From an uncultured Lentisphaerota bacterium (lineage in GTDB: Bacteria > Verrucomicrobiota > Lentisphaeria > Oligosphaerales > CAITYL01), in NCBI GenBank assembly GCA_903921725.1, contig CAIXRA010000046.1, positions 1 to 60,282 on the forward strand: a DNA stretch of 60,282 nucleotides. Reading direction: 5' to 3'. A program made the translations under genes and the position numbers. This document shows positions 1 to 8,781 of the stretch, one piece after another; position 1 is the stretch's first letter; every line of letters starts with the position of its first letter. The notes beneath the pieces are model-generated. The model was not told the DNA's origin. It ran no database searches and saw only the letters and a list, made by a program, of their open reading frames with translations.

Positions 1-23
1 CAACCCGGAACGAATGCAAAGAG

Positions 24-53
24 ACGGCTGGAGAAATCCAGCCGTTCTTTTTT
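24..53 (+). terminator. Rho-independent terminator of an upstream gene
   Basis: The arms ACGGCTGG (24-31) and CCAGCCGT (38-45) pair perfectly around a 6-nt loop and are followed by a T-rich tract to about 53. It would end a plus-strand transcript from outside the window. Confidence 0.85.
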
Positions 54-220
54 GCACCGGCGCGCCGGCGTTCCGCCCGGGACATGATATTGTAACGCAA
101 AGGCGCGAAGGCGCAAAGGGCGGGGAAACGTTCAACGCTCCCGTTGGGGGGATGCCTGTCGTCCCCGCCCGGCCGGCGTGCGAGCCCAAAGAATGTTCAA
201 CCGCTCAACGCTTTACGCAA

Positions 221-309
221 GCCGCCCCAACGGGGCATCACATCATAGCCTGGGGCAACGCCCCAGGAAAACGAAGCAATAATGGCTTCAACCCTGAAGG
301 GGTTGCACA
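221..309. repeat. Dispersed hairpin repeat, copy A
   Basis: This roughly 90-bp element matches 47638-47727 with only about five differences. It contains two clear hairpins, CCTGGGGC-AAC-GCCCCAGG and CAACCC-TGAAG-GGGTTG, plus a short CCCC-AA-CGGGG palindrome. Similarity continues more weakly on both sides, through phrases such as CAACGCTTTAC and CAAAAGAAC. Confidence 0.85.
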
Positions 310-490
310 ATGAATCGCGAATGGGCGGCATACGGGGGCAAAAGAACGTTCAACTTTCAACGCTCAACGTCGGCCGGATATGAATTGAAACGCAAAGGCG
401 CAAAGGCGCAAAGGTTGGGGGACGGTCAACCCGCTTGCCGTTGAACGGGCGAGTGACCTGTTTGTAGTTCCGCCTTCAGGCGGTTTGTTG

Positions 491-540
491 GACGGGAGCG
501 TGGGCATCCTGCCCGCTTCCGCCGGGCGTCCCGCCCGGCG
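491..540 (-). repeat. 50-bp GC-rich repeat, intergenic copy 1
   Basis: The reverse complement of this stretch matches 39934-39983 (inside the RsmB-like gene) and 43944-43993 (inside the FAD-dependent oxidoreductase gene), with about three mismatches per 50 nt in the comparisons made. It contains two nested hairpins built on GGGCG-GGA-CGCCC. Confidence 0.85.
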
Positions 541-610
541 CTACGATCCGCCCGAAGTCCTGCGGCGCTTCAGCCCGCGCGCTCCCGAAACGCCCAGTCC
601 CGCAGACCTA

Positions 611-638
611 TTGCAACATCCACCGGCCGCGATATGGT
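611..638 (+). promoter_or_regulatory. Candidate sigma-70-type promoter for the small membrane protein pair
   Basis: TTGCAA (611-616) and TATGGT (633-638) are separated by 16 nt. A transcript would start near 645, about 75 nt before the first gene. This rests on motif match only. Confidence 0.3.
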
Positions 639-722
639 AGCTGCGCCGCCAAGGGGAAGGGGGGATTCTTCCGCATGTCATGATCTCCGCCGTACAAAAA
701 CCCATGTGGGCAAGGGATGATG

Positions 723-1127
723 ATGAAGAAATGCCAAAAATGTGGGAATGAGTACCCTGTGGGGACTTTCTCTCTCGATGCGGGCCTTTGCGGCCACTGC
801 AAACCGGGGTTCTTTGGCGCGCCGTTATGGATGCAGCCGGTTCAGGCCGCTACCAGGGATCTTTGGCGGACAGTCTTGGTCATCCACGTCATCTTGTTTG
901 TCCTTTTTGGACTGATTTTGGATGGTGGACAGCTCAGTCTGCCTGGAAGCCTGTACTGCCAGACGGTCGTTCTCTATTTGTGCGTGCGGTTCGTGGTCGC
1001 CCGGTTCCGGGGTTATCCCATTCTTACAAAGACCCAAGCCGTCGCTTTCCTGACGCTGCCCGGCCATGGTCTGGTACTCTTCCTGACACTGTTCTATTGG
1101 GCACAGCGTCTTCGATGGGGAACATAG
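723..1127 (+). CDS. Small membrane protein with N-terminal zinc ribbon
   Basis: The N-terminus carries two CxxC pairs (CQKC about 8 residues in, CGHC about 20 residues later), a compact zinc-ribbon arrangement. Two or three hydrophobic segments follow, near residues 45-65, 75-95 and 105-125. Three ATG codons in a row occur at 717, 720 and 723; the third is best placed relative to the AAGGG at 712-716. The next gene starts 16 nt downstream and also encodes a small membrane protein, so the two probably form an operon. The DNA is visibly less GC-rich than the neighbouring housekeeping genes, which may mean lineage-specific or transferred sequence. I do not recognise the family. Confidence 0.7.
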   Translation: MKKCQKCGNEYPVGTFSLDAGLCGHCKPGFFGAPLWMQPVQAATRDLWRTVLVIHVILFVLFGLILDGGQLSLPGSLYCQTVVLYLCVRFVVARFRGYPILTKTQAVAFLTLPGHGLVLFLTLFYWAQRLRWGT

Positions 1128-1143
1128 AAAAGGGCATCATCAA

Positions 1144-1530
1144 ATGACCGACAATCAATTGCACATGTTCGAGGTTTTAAGCCAAATCCTCTTCTGCGGA
1201 TTTGTCTTGGGGATTCCCTGTGTGCTCTTCGGCCTTATTAAAAAATGCAGTCGCATCCCCAAGGCGGTGTATTGGATCGGTGCTCCTGTTTTGGTCTGGT
1301 TGTCGCTGATGATCCACCAAAGCGTGATTGCCCAGCCTATTGCTTGCGAATATGCCAGGCGAGCCGGAGACGAGATATATGACGGCACCGGAGCGGGGGC
1401 GGCGATGCTCGTCATCGGGCTCCCCGTGGGCTTTCTTTCGACCGCAATCGTCTACGGTTTGGGAACCGCATGGTGCAGAATTCTGCACCGAATGAAGAGG
1501 CATGCCGAACCACCGCCGGCGCGGGATTAG
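1144..1530 (+). CDS. Small integral membrane protein of unknown function
   Basis: The 128-residue product has three hydrophobic segments (about residues 10-32, 42-62 and 83-108) with a short basic C-terminal tail, so it is an inner-membrane protein. It follows the zinc-ribbon membrane protein by 16 nt and is probably co-transcribed. No catalytic motif is visible. It ends 30 bp before the convergent acyltransferase gene. Base composition is lower in GC than the flanking genes, like its partner. Confidence 0.65.
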   Translation: MTDNQLHMFEVLSQILFCGFVLGIPCVLFGLIKKCSRIPKAVYWIGAPVLVWLSLMIHQSVIAQPIACEYARRAGDEIYDGTGAGAAMLVIGLPVGFLSTAIVYGLGTAWCRILHRMKRHAEPPPARD

Positions 1531-1560
1531 CGGTCAACCCGCCTCGCCGCCGCGGGGTTC

Positions 1561-2514
1561 TCAGGCCGAGAGGGAGGGCGGGCGTGGGGGCTGGGTTTTC
1601 CAGCGTTTGTGGAGCCAGAGCCACTGGTCGGGGTGGCGGCGGATGAACTCCTCGATGGTCTTGGTGTAGCGCGCGGTGTTGACGCGCAGGGCTTCGTCCG
1701 GGTTCCCGTGCACTTCCTCCCACGGGATTTCCGGCAGGAACTCGATGTGGTGCCGGCGCAGGTCGGGGTCGCGGCGGAAGAACACGGGGATGACCGGCGC
1801 GCCGGTGCGCTGGGCAATCACGGCGAGGCCGGGCAGGGTGCAGGCGGGGCGCCCGAAGAACTCCACGAACACCCCCTCGTCGGCGGTCACGTTCTGGTCG
1901 AGCACGAAGCCGATCATGCCGTTTTTGCGGAGCTGGCGCAGGATCTGGAAGATGGAATTGCGCCGGGGGATGCCGAGAACGCCGTGGGTGTTGCGGATGC
2001 GGTCGAGGGCGTACTGGCCGAGCGCGCCCTTGACCTCCTTGGTGACGATGCCGATGTTGTATTTGTGGGGGGTGCCGGCGGCGAGTGAGAGTTCCCAGGA
2101 GCCGCAATGCCCGGAGAGCATGAGAGCGCCCTTGCCCTTGGCGAGCGCGGCCTGGGCGTGTTCAGTGCCGTGGAAGGTGACGTTTTCGAGCAGGAACTGC
2201 GGAGTCGTCCGCGGCAGGCGCAGGACCTCGATGATGAGCAGGCCGAGGTGGCGGTAGAAGGCGGTCTCGATCCTGCGGCGTTCTTCCGGCGGCCGCTCGG
2301 GGAACGCGGCGGCAATCTGGGCGGCGACAAGCTTGCGCCGGAATCGCAGGATGTGTGCCATGAACCAGCCGAGGGCGCGCCCGAGGAAGACGGCGGCGGC
2401 GAGCGGCAGGCAGCCCGCCAGCGCGAAGACGGCATCGACAACCCAAGCGCCGCGGGGCTGCGGCTGGGCGGCGCCGACGGGATCCGTCCGGGTGGCTGTG
2501 CGGGCTTGGCTCAT
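1561..2514 (-). CDS. LpxL/HtrB-family lipid A acyltransferase
   Basis: The 317-residue protein belongs to the lysophospholipid/lauroyl acyltransferase family, which transfers secondary acyl chains to lipid A precursors at the inner membrane. It has an N-terminal hydrophobic segment (about 25-45) and the catalytic HX4E motif as HCGSWE (His136, Glu141). It also has the later block around DQNVTADEGVFVEFFG and the C-terminal WLHKRWK signature. Length is normal for the family. The ATG at 2514 follows GGTGA at a usual distance. It lies 38 nt downstream of the exported protein gene at 2553-3266, so the two form a likely operon. Its presence implies a Gram-negative, lipid-A-containing envelope. Whether it acts as LpxL or LpxM cannot be told. 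Confidence 0.88.
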   Translation of the reverse strand: MSQARTATRTDPVGAAQPQPRGAWVVDAVFALAGCLPLAAAVFLGRALGWFMAHILRFRRKLVAAQIAAAFPERPPEERRRIETAFYRHLGLLIIEVLRLPRTTPQFLLENVTFHGTEHAQAALAKGKGALMLSGHCGSWELSLAAGTPHKYNIGIVTKEVKGALGQYALDRIRNTHGVLGIPRRNSIFQILRQLRKNGMIGFVLDQNVTADEGVFVEFFGRPACTLPGLAVIAQRTGAPVIPVFFRRDPDLRRHHIEFLPEIPWEEVHGNPDEALRVNTARYTKTIEEFIRRHPDQWLWLHKRWKTQPPRPPSLSA

Positions 2515-2552
2515 CGTGTGATCACCCGGTGTCTGGAGGCGGGGCGGACCGT

Positions 2553-3266
2553 TCAGCGGCCGCCCTTCTTCTTTGTGTCGTTCGTATCCCCGCCGACCGG
2601 GAATTCCGCGCGGGTCCGGTCTTCCGGGAACATGTTCGGGATGCGCTGGGCGAGTTCCGCCTTGGTCGTGCCGACCGGAATCTCGAAAATCATCTGGACG
2701 ACGGGCCTGGCGGGGGTGAAGCGGATCTCCCAGGTGCGCTCGTCAAACGCCTCGTCATCGGGGGCGATGGCCAGGCAGGGGTAATCTTTGCCTCCGATGG
2801 TGAGGACATAGTCGTATTTGCCGATGGAGCCGACCGAGGGTGGAATCTCATACGCGCCGCCGGCGATGACGGAGTTGCCCTGCTGGTAGAGCTTCTTCCG
2901 GTCCATAAACTTGAACGGAAGGATGAGGTAAATCTTGCCGGCGGCGGGCGGGCGCAACTCCTTCTTGGTGGAGCTCATGTCCTCGTTCGGGTCGAAGCGG
3001 TTGCTCTTGATGAGCGCCTTCAGGTTGTACCACGGCTGCGGCTTGGATGTGGTTTCGTATTCCCGGGCGAGGACGGCCGAGCAGGGGACGCCGCGTCCGG
3101 CCATGATGGGCAGGGTGACGCCCTGCGGCTGCGCCGCCGGAGCCGCCGCGGCTTTGGCCGGGGCCGGTGCGGCGGGAGCCGCCGCCGGAGCCGCCTTTGC
3201 GTCCGCCGCCTGCGCCGCGAGCGTGCCGCATCCCAGAACCGCCAGAAGGATGATCAGTTTTTTCAT
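2553..3266 (-). CDS. Exported Ala/Pro-rich protein of unknown function
   Basis: A signal peptide is evident (MKKLIILLAVLGCGTLAAQA), followed by a low-complexity Ala/Pro linker at about residues 22-48. A globular domain of about 180 residues follows, rich in beta-type hydrophobic patterns, and the C-terminus is lysine/glycine-rich. The product should be periplasmic or peripherally attached to the envelope. It sits immediately upstream of the LpxL-type acyltransferase on the same strand and downstream of rph, suggesting an envelope role by association only. I do not recognise the domain. Confidence 0.72.
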   Translation of the reverse strand: MKKLIILLAVLGCGTLAAQAADAKAAPAAAPAAPAPAKAAAAPAAQPQGVTLPIMAGRGVPCSAVLAREYETTSKPQPWYNLKALIKSNRFDPNEDMSSTKKELRPPAAGKIYLILPFKFMDRKKLYQQGNSVIAGGAYEIPPSVGSIGKYDYVLTIGGKDYPCLAIAPDDEAFDERTWEIRFTPARPVVQMIFEIPVGTTKAELAQRIPNMFPEDRTRAEFPVGGDTNDTKKKGGR

Positions 3267-3332
3267 GGCCTGAATCCCCGCTTCCCTATATGTTGCCTTG
3301 CACGAATCTCCGCCGGAATCCCGGCGCTCCGT

Positions 3333-4070
<738 letters not shown>

Positions 4071-4139
4071 GTTGGGAAATGGCTCCAGTCGGATTATGTT
4101 TCGTCATCTTAATGTGTACGAGCACGGGGAGTTTGCCAG

Positions 4140-5237
4140 TTGCGCGCGCTTTTTTTTAGTATAGCCTGCCTTGCCGCCCTGTGGACTTCCGGCTGCGGCG
4201 GGGCCCCGTCCGCACCGGCGCCCGACCGAATCCCCGCACAAATGACGCGGGAGCTTTTTGACGCCCTGGCCTCCCGCGACACCGCGCGGATCGACAAGGT
4301 CCTGTCGCGCATCCAGGATGCCAGCCCCGCCGATCTGTTCCCCGAACTTCTCCGCCGGCAGATCCGTCTGCGGGACGGCCTCGGCGAGATCAACCGCGAA
4401 CTGGCCCAGGGCCGGTTATCCGCCGCGCAGGCCGTCCTCGCCCGCCTCCGCCGTCAGCTTGGCGAGACGCCGGAACTGCTCGCCGTCAACGAAACACTGA
4501 ACGCACTTGCCGCCGTTTCGAACCACCGCCGCCATGCGCCGTACCGCACCAGCGCGCTGGCCCGGAAATCGCTGGACGCGGTGGCGGCCATGGAAACGCC
4601 CGTCCAGAACTCACCGCTCTACGCCGCATGGAAAAAGACGCAGGAGGAGACCATCGCGCAACTCGTCGTCCAAGAGCGCTTGGCCTCTTTCCGGAAGCGG
4701 CTCCTCGCATACGGGACGCTGGCCGCGGCGGACGACCCCGCCGCCGGAACCGAACTCGCCGCGCTGCGGACGGAGGCGTCGTCCCTGCCCGAACTGTCCG
4801 CCGCCGTCCGGCTGCTGCTGGGCGAGGTGCCGGAGACCGCCGCACTGGAGCCGTTCCTGGCACCCGCCGCCTGGAAGGACGCCGCCGCGCGCCCCGCACT
4901 GGAGATCCTGTTCTGCCGCGAGTGGCCGCGCCTGCCGGAGGCGTTGCGCAACCGCGCCGCCCTGCTGCCGGACCTGGACAAGTCCGCCACCGTCTGCGGT
5001 GAGCTGCTCGAGATCCGCGCCGCCGTGCAGTCCGGAAGGACGCCGCAGGCCTGCCGCCTGGCCGAACGGCTGCTGCGCAGCCACGCCGTCGCGCCGTCGT
5101 TGGTGGCCGAGTGGATGGGGGCCATGATCCTGCCGCAGGAACAGCTCAAGGGCAAGGCATGGACGGCACCGTTCCCGACGCTGACCGACTACCTGGACCG
5201 CCTCGAACAGCTCCGCCGCAGCGCCCCGGGGCCGTGA
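4140..5237 (+). CDS. Predicted lipoprotein, alpha-helical, unknown function
   Basis: The start is a TTG with GGGGAG about nine bases upstream. The N-terminus is a lipoprotein signal ending in the lipobox WTSGC (Cys19). The remaining ~345 residues are Ala/Leu/Arg-rich and look all-helical, with a heptad-like or TPR-like character but no clear consensus repeat. It should be an inner- or outer-membrane-anchored periplasmic protein. It is divergent from rph and precedes fabI by 81 nt, a spacer that contains a CGATC-rich tandem sequence. No function can be assigned. Confidence 0.75.
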   Translation: MRALFFSIACLAALWTSGCGGAPSAPAPDRIPAQMTRELFDALASRDTARIDKVLSRIQDASPADLFPELLRRQIRLRDGLGEINRELAQGRLSAAQAVLARLRRQLGETPELLAVNETLNALAAVSNHRRHAPYRTSALARKSLDAVAAMETPVQNSPLYAAWKKTQEETIAQLVVQERLASFRKRLLAYGTLAAADDPAAGTELAALRTEASSLPELSAAVRLLLGEVPETAALEPFLAPAAWKDAAARPALEILFCREWPRLPEALRNRAALLPDLDKSATVCGELLEIRAAVQSGRTPQACRLAERLLRSHAVAPSLVAEWMGAMILPQEQLKGKAWTAPFPTLTDYLDRLEQLRRSAPGP

Positions 5238-5318
5238 TGTTCAATGCCGGAATCCGTCCGATCTGTCCAATCGGCCCGATCCGACCGATTTCAAATTTTG
5301 GCAGGAAAGGAACCCCTG

Positions 5319-6125
5319 ATGGATTTTCTCGGACTTCAAGGCAAGACCATCCTGGTGCTCGGCGTCGCCAACCGCCGCAGCGTCGCGTTCGCCGTCCACA
5401 AGGTGTTGGAGCAGGCCGGCGCGAAGGTCGTGCATGTGGTGCGCGACGAGGCCGTTGCGGCCGGCGTCCGCCCCCTCGTCGGCCCGGCGCCGGTCCACTG
5501 CTGTAACGTGGAGCGTGAGGAGGAGATCGCCGCGCTGGCCGCCTCCCTGCAGGCTGGCGGCGTGCGGCTTGACGGGCTGGTGCATTCCATCGCTTTCGCC
5601 AACTACGCCTCCGGCATGAAGCCGTTCCATGAAACCGGCGTGGCCGACTTTCTCCAGGCGATGAATATCTCCTGCTTCTCCCTGGTCACGCTGGTCAAGC
5701 ACCTGAAGCCGCTGCTGAACCCGGACGCCGCGGTCGTCACCATCTCCATCTCCAGCACGCGCATGGCGGCGGAGAACTACGGCTACATGGCGCCGGTGAA
5801 GGCCGCGCTCGACTCCTGTGTCGTCTTCCTGGCCAAGTCGCTCAGTGCCGACAGCCGCATCCGCGTCAACGCCGTCGGCGCCGGGTTGCTGAAGACCTCG
5901 GCCTCCGCCGGCATCCCCGGCTACGTCGACGCCTACCTCTTCGCCGAGCAGGTCATCCCGCGGAAGAAAGCGCTTGCCACGGAGGAGGTTGCGGACACCG
6001 CGGCGTTCCTTCTGAGCCCGCGCGCCTCCGGCATCAACGCGCAGACCGTGGTCGTCGACGCCGGCATGTCGATCAATTATTTCGACCGCGCCGTCGTCCG
6101 CAAGGCCGTCGCCCCGCCGGCCTGA
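5319..6125 (+). CDS. fabI: Enoyl-[acyl-carrier-protein] reductase (NADH), FabI type
   Basis: This 268-residue short-chain dehydrogenase catalyses the last reduction of each fatty-acid elongation cycle. FabI features are visible: the GVANRRSVAFAVHKVL nucleotide-binding segment (FabI-type, not the classic TGxxxGIG), LDGLVHSIAFA, and Tyr154-x6-Lys161 as the catalytic pair. A NAVGAGLLKTSASAGI block also corresponds to the FabI substrate loop, and the C-terminus is VVVDAGMSI. The ATG at 5319 has AGGAAAGG at 5303-5310. The upstream reading frame starting at 5244 lies in a repeat-like spacer and is not used. The family is strong; exact cofactor preference is not readable. Confidence 0.92.
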   Translation: MDFLGLQGKTILVLGVANRRSVAFAVHKVLEQAGAKVVHVVRDEAVAAGVRPLVGPAPVHCCNVEREEEIAALAASLQAGGVRLDGLVHSIAFANYASGMKPFHETGVADFLQAMNISCFSLVTLVKHLKPLLNPDAAVVTISISSTRMAAENYGYMAPVKAALDSCVVFLAKSLSADSRIRVNAVGAGLLKTSASAGIPGYVDAYLFAEQVIPRKKALATEEVADTAAFLLSPRASGINAQTVVVDAGMSINYFDRAVVRKAVAPPA

Positions 6126-6176
6126 ACCGGCGGCGGAATGAATGTGTCGGGTCCGGCATTCGGCAGGAGAAAAAAC

Positions 6177-6653
6177 ATGAACGCAACAGGGTGTTTCATG
6201 CTGACCGTGCTGCTTTCGGTTCCCCTGTTCGGGAAGGAGCCGGGGGCGGGTGTGCCGGAGTTGGAGCCCTCGGAACAGCAGGCGGTTCAGGGCCTGAGCA
6301 AGGCGGACAGGGAAATCTATCTTCAGCAGCGGCCCCTTGCCGCTGTCCGTCACGTGTTCAAGGTCAGCGGCTACTCGCCTGACGAATTCACGGCAAAACT
6401 GGTTGCAGTCCAGCGGCCCGTGCTCGACAAACACGACGGGTGGCGCCTGGTCCTGCTGGGGGATCGCAGCCTTCTTGTGTTCCACGTTTCGGATGTCGGC
6501 AAGGTAACTCGGCTCCTGCGGAGTGACCTGAGAGAGCTGAGCAAGCAGGTGAAGGCAGCCGAACCTTCGGTTGGAGGCGATGGGAAAGCCGCGCCCCAGT
6601 TGCAACAGGATGTGAACAAAACAAAAACGGAAGAACGGAAAGAACGGCCATGA
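6177..6653 (+). CDS. Small exported protein of unknown function
   Basis: The ATG at 6177 is preceded by AGGAG near 6166 and gives a product of 158 residues with a signal peptide (MNATGCFMLTVLLSVPLFGK). The mature part is charged, with a central predicted alpha/beta region and a Lys/Glu-rich C-terminal tail. Its stop overlaps the start of the YeiP gene by four bases (ATGA), so the two are translationally coupled. A periplasmic protein fused transcriptionally to a translation factor is unusual. I do not recognise the family. Confidence 0.65.
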   Translation: MNATGCFMLTVLLSVPLFGKEPGAGVPELEPSEQQAVQGLSKADREIYLQQRPLAAVRHVFKVSGYSPDEFTAKLVAVQRPVLDKHDGWRLVLLGDRSLLVFHVSDVGKVTRLLRSDLRELSKQVKAAEPSVGGDGKAAPQLQQDVNKTKTEERKERP

Positions 6654-7222
6654 TCCACGCCAACGAACTGAAGACCGGCACCATCTACATCACCAACGGC
6701 GCGCCGTACATGGTCGAAAATCTCGTCAAGCAGACGCCGTCGGCCCGCGGCGCCGCCACGCTCTACAAGGTCCGCGCTCGCAACCTGCTCAACAAGACGA
6801 AGATCGACGGCACCTACCGCGGCGAGGACGCTTTCCAGCAGCCGGATTTCCGCCGCGCCAACGTGCAGTACCTCTACCGCGAGGGGGACATGTGCGTGTT
6901 CATGGACCTAGAGAGTTTCGACCAGCCCGCCATGGCCGCCGCCGACTTGGAGTACGAACTGAAGTTCATGACCGACGGCATGGAGGATCTCTCCGCCTTG
7001 ATTCTCGACGAGCGCCTGGTCGGCATCCAGCTCCCGGACGTCGTCGAGCTTGAACTGGTCGAGTGCGACCCCGCCATCAAGGGGCAGTCCGCCACCGCGC
7101 GCACCAAGCCCGCCAAGGCCGCCACCGGCCTCACCGTCCAGGTCCCCGAGTATATGGAGTCCGGCGAGATCGTCCGCATCGACACCCGCGACGGCAAGTT
7201 CCTCGGCCGCGCCCAGAAGTGA
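6650..7222 (+). CDS. yeiP: Elongation factor P-like protein YeiP/EfpL
   Basis: The 190-residue protein has the three beta-barrel EF-P architecture. The first-domain loop reads TPSARGAATLYK, the hallmark of the YeiP/EfpL branch, with Arg33 where canonical EF-P has the modified lysine or arginine. The segments ELELVECDPAIKG, STGL-like ATGLTVQVPEY and the GRAQK terminus also match YeiP. EfpL helps ribosomes stalled at proline-containing and some other motifs. The start overlaps the preceding stop as ATGA, showing operon coupling. Canonical EF-P is not in this window, so I cannot say whether this is the sole EF-P homologue. Confidence 0.9.
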   Translation: MIHANELKTGTIYITNGAPYMVENLVKQTPSARGAATLYKVRARNLLNKTKIDGTYRGEDAFQQPDFRRANVQYLYREGDMCVFMDLESFDQPAMAAADLEYELKFMTDGMEDLSALILDERLVGIQLPDVVELELVECDPAIKGQSATARTKPAKAATGLTVQVPEYMESGEIVRIDTRDGKFLGRAQK

Positions 7223-7325
7223 CGGCGCCCGGCCGGGGCGGCGGCGGCGGGTGCAACCTTTCGGCCGCGCCCGTGTCTCTTCCGGCTCACGATTGTTGAA
7301 CCGTAAGCCGCAAAGGAACGCCCCC

Positions 7326-8741
7326 ATGAAACAGCGTCTGACATCCGTCCTCCTCCTCGCCGGCGCCGCGCTGGCTCTCACGGCCTGCACGCGCTTCTCC
7401 GGGCCGGAGGCGCCCGTCAAGCCGTACGCATTCTCCGAACCCGCCCACGCCGCCGGACAGAAGGACGCCATCCGGCTGGCCTGCCCGCCCATCACCGGCA
7501 AGGTCCGCGTGGCGTTCATCGGCGTCGGCAACCGCGGCGGCGACGCCGTGCGACGCTTCACCTATCTGGAGGATGCCACCGTCACCGCCGTCTGCGACAT
7601 CGACGCGGGCTACGTCCAGCGCGCCGTGAAGACGCTCACCGGCAAGGGCCGCCCCGCGCCCGCCGTCTACACCGGCCGCGATGACTGGAAGAAAGTCTGC
7701 GAGCGCGACGACGTCGACCTCGTCTACATCTGCACCCCGTGGGAGCTGCATGCGAAGATCGCGCTGTACGCCATGGAGAAGGGCAAGCACGCCGCCGTGG
7801 AGGTCCCCGCCGCCCTCAGCGTCGAGGATTGCTGGAAGCTGGTGGACACCGCCGAGCGCACCCGCCGCCACTGCATGATGCTCGAGAACTGCAACTACGA
7901 CTTTTTCGAGATGGCCTGCCTCAACATGGCGCAGCAGGGCGTCTTCGGCGACATCCGCCATGCGGAGGGCGCCTACATCCACGACCTCCGCGACCTGCAT
8001 TTCTCCTCCACCTTCTACAAGGAGATGTGGCGCTTGGAGGAGTGCAAGGTCCGTACCGGCTGCCTGTACCCCACGCACGGCATCGGCCCCATCGCCCACG
8101 TCCTCAACATCCACCGCGGCGACCGCATGGACACCCTCGTCTCCGTCTCCACAAACCAGACCGGCATGACCGCCTACGCCAAGGAGCGGTTCGGCGAGGA
8201 TTCCGCGCAGGCCCGCACCCCCTACCGCCTCGGCGACATGAACAGCACGATCATCCGCACCGTCAACGGCAAGACCATGCTCATCCAGCACGACGTGACC
8301 AGCCCGCGCCCCTACGACCGCCTCTACAAGATCTCGGGCACCAAGGGGTTCTGCCAGAAGTATCCCAACACCGGCCTGGCCTTTGACAAGCCGTACGGGC
8401 CCGGCGCGCATTCGTGGCTCTCCCCTGCCGCCCGCGACGCCATGCTCAAGAAGTATGAACACCCGATCGTACGGGAAATTGCCGAAACCGCGAAGAAGGT
8501 CGGCGGCCACGGCGGCATGGACTTCATCATGGACTACCGCCTCATCTACTGCCTGAAGAATGGCCTGCCGCTCGACCAGGACGTCTACGACGGCGCCGAG
8601 TGGAGCGTGATCGTGCCGCTCTCCCAGAAATCCGTTGAAATGGGGGGCTGTCCCGTGGCGATTCCCGACTTCACCCGCGGCGCCTGGAAGACGGCCGGGC
8701 CCGTGAAGTACCACACCGCGGGCGAAAGCCGCGGCCAATAA
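7326..8741 (+). CDS. GH109-type NAD-dependent glycosidase, lipoprotein (Gfo/Idh/MocA fold)
   Basis: A lipoprotein signal ends at ALTAC (Cys21). A Rossmann domain follows with GVGNRG at residues 66-71, then a Gfo/Idh/MocA C-terminal domain. The block YPTHGIGPIAHV (about 248-259) and the later HGGMDFIMDYRLIYCL and LPLDQDVYDGAEWS are characteristic of glycoside hydrolase family 109. These alpha-N-acetylgalactosaminidases use tightly bound NAD in a redox-assisted mechanism. The 471-residue length is normal. The ATG at 7326 has AAAGGA at 7312-7317. Lipidation places it on the envelope, fitting a role in mucin or glycan O-GalNAc removal. The substrate is inferred from the family. Confidence 0.9.
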   Translation: MKQRLTSVLLLAGAALALTACTRFSGPEAPVKPYAFSEPAHAAGQKDAIRLACPPITGKVRVAFIGVGNRGGDAVRRFTYLEDATVTAVCDIDAGYVQRAVKTLTGKGRPAPAVYTGRDDWKKVCERDDVDLVYICTPWELHAKIALYAMEKGKHAAVEVPAALSVEDCWKLVDTAERTRRHCMMLENCNYDFFEMACLNMAQQGVFGDIRHAEGAYIHDLRDLHFSSTFYKEMWRLEECKVRTGCLYPTHGIGPIAHVLNIHRGDRMDTLVSVSTNQTGMTAYAKERFGEDSAQARTPYRLGDMNSTIIRTVNGKTMLIQHDVTSPRPYDRLYKISGTKGFCQKYPNTGLAFDKPYGPGAHSWLSPAARDAMLKKYEHPIVREIAETAKKVGGHGGMDFIMDYRLIYCLKNGLPLDQDVYDGAEWSVIVPLSQKSVEMGGCPVAIPDFTRGAWKTAGPVKYHTAGESRGQ

Positions 8742-8781
8742 CCCCGGTGGTTCCACGGGGACGGAGCGCCCGGCGCAGCGC

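Larger units (their letters stand above)
54..610. other. Repeat-rich intergenic region without a credible gene
   Basis: I see no reading frame here with coding character. The stretch holds an 8-bp tandem repeat of unit GCGCAAAG at 95-119 and again at 390-414. It also holds a hairpin-rich dispersed repeat (221-309) and a 50-bp GC-rich repeat (491-540), both listed separately, together with phrases of the type TTCAACGCTCAACG around 195-212 and 345-370 that recur near 47585-47620 and 47765-47785. The open frame at 14-313 runs through the terminator and the repeats and is not a gene. Confidence 0.7.
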
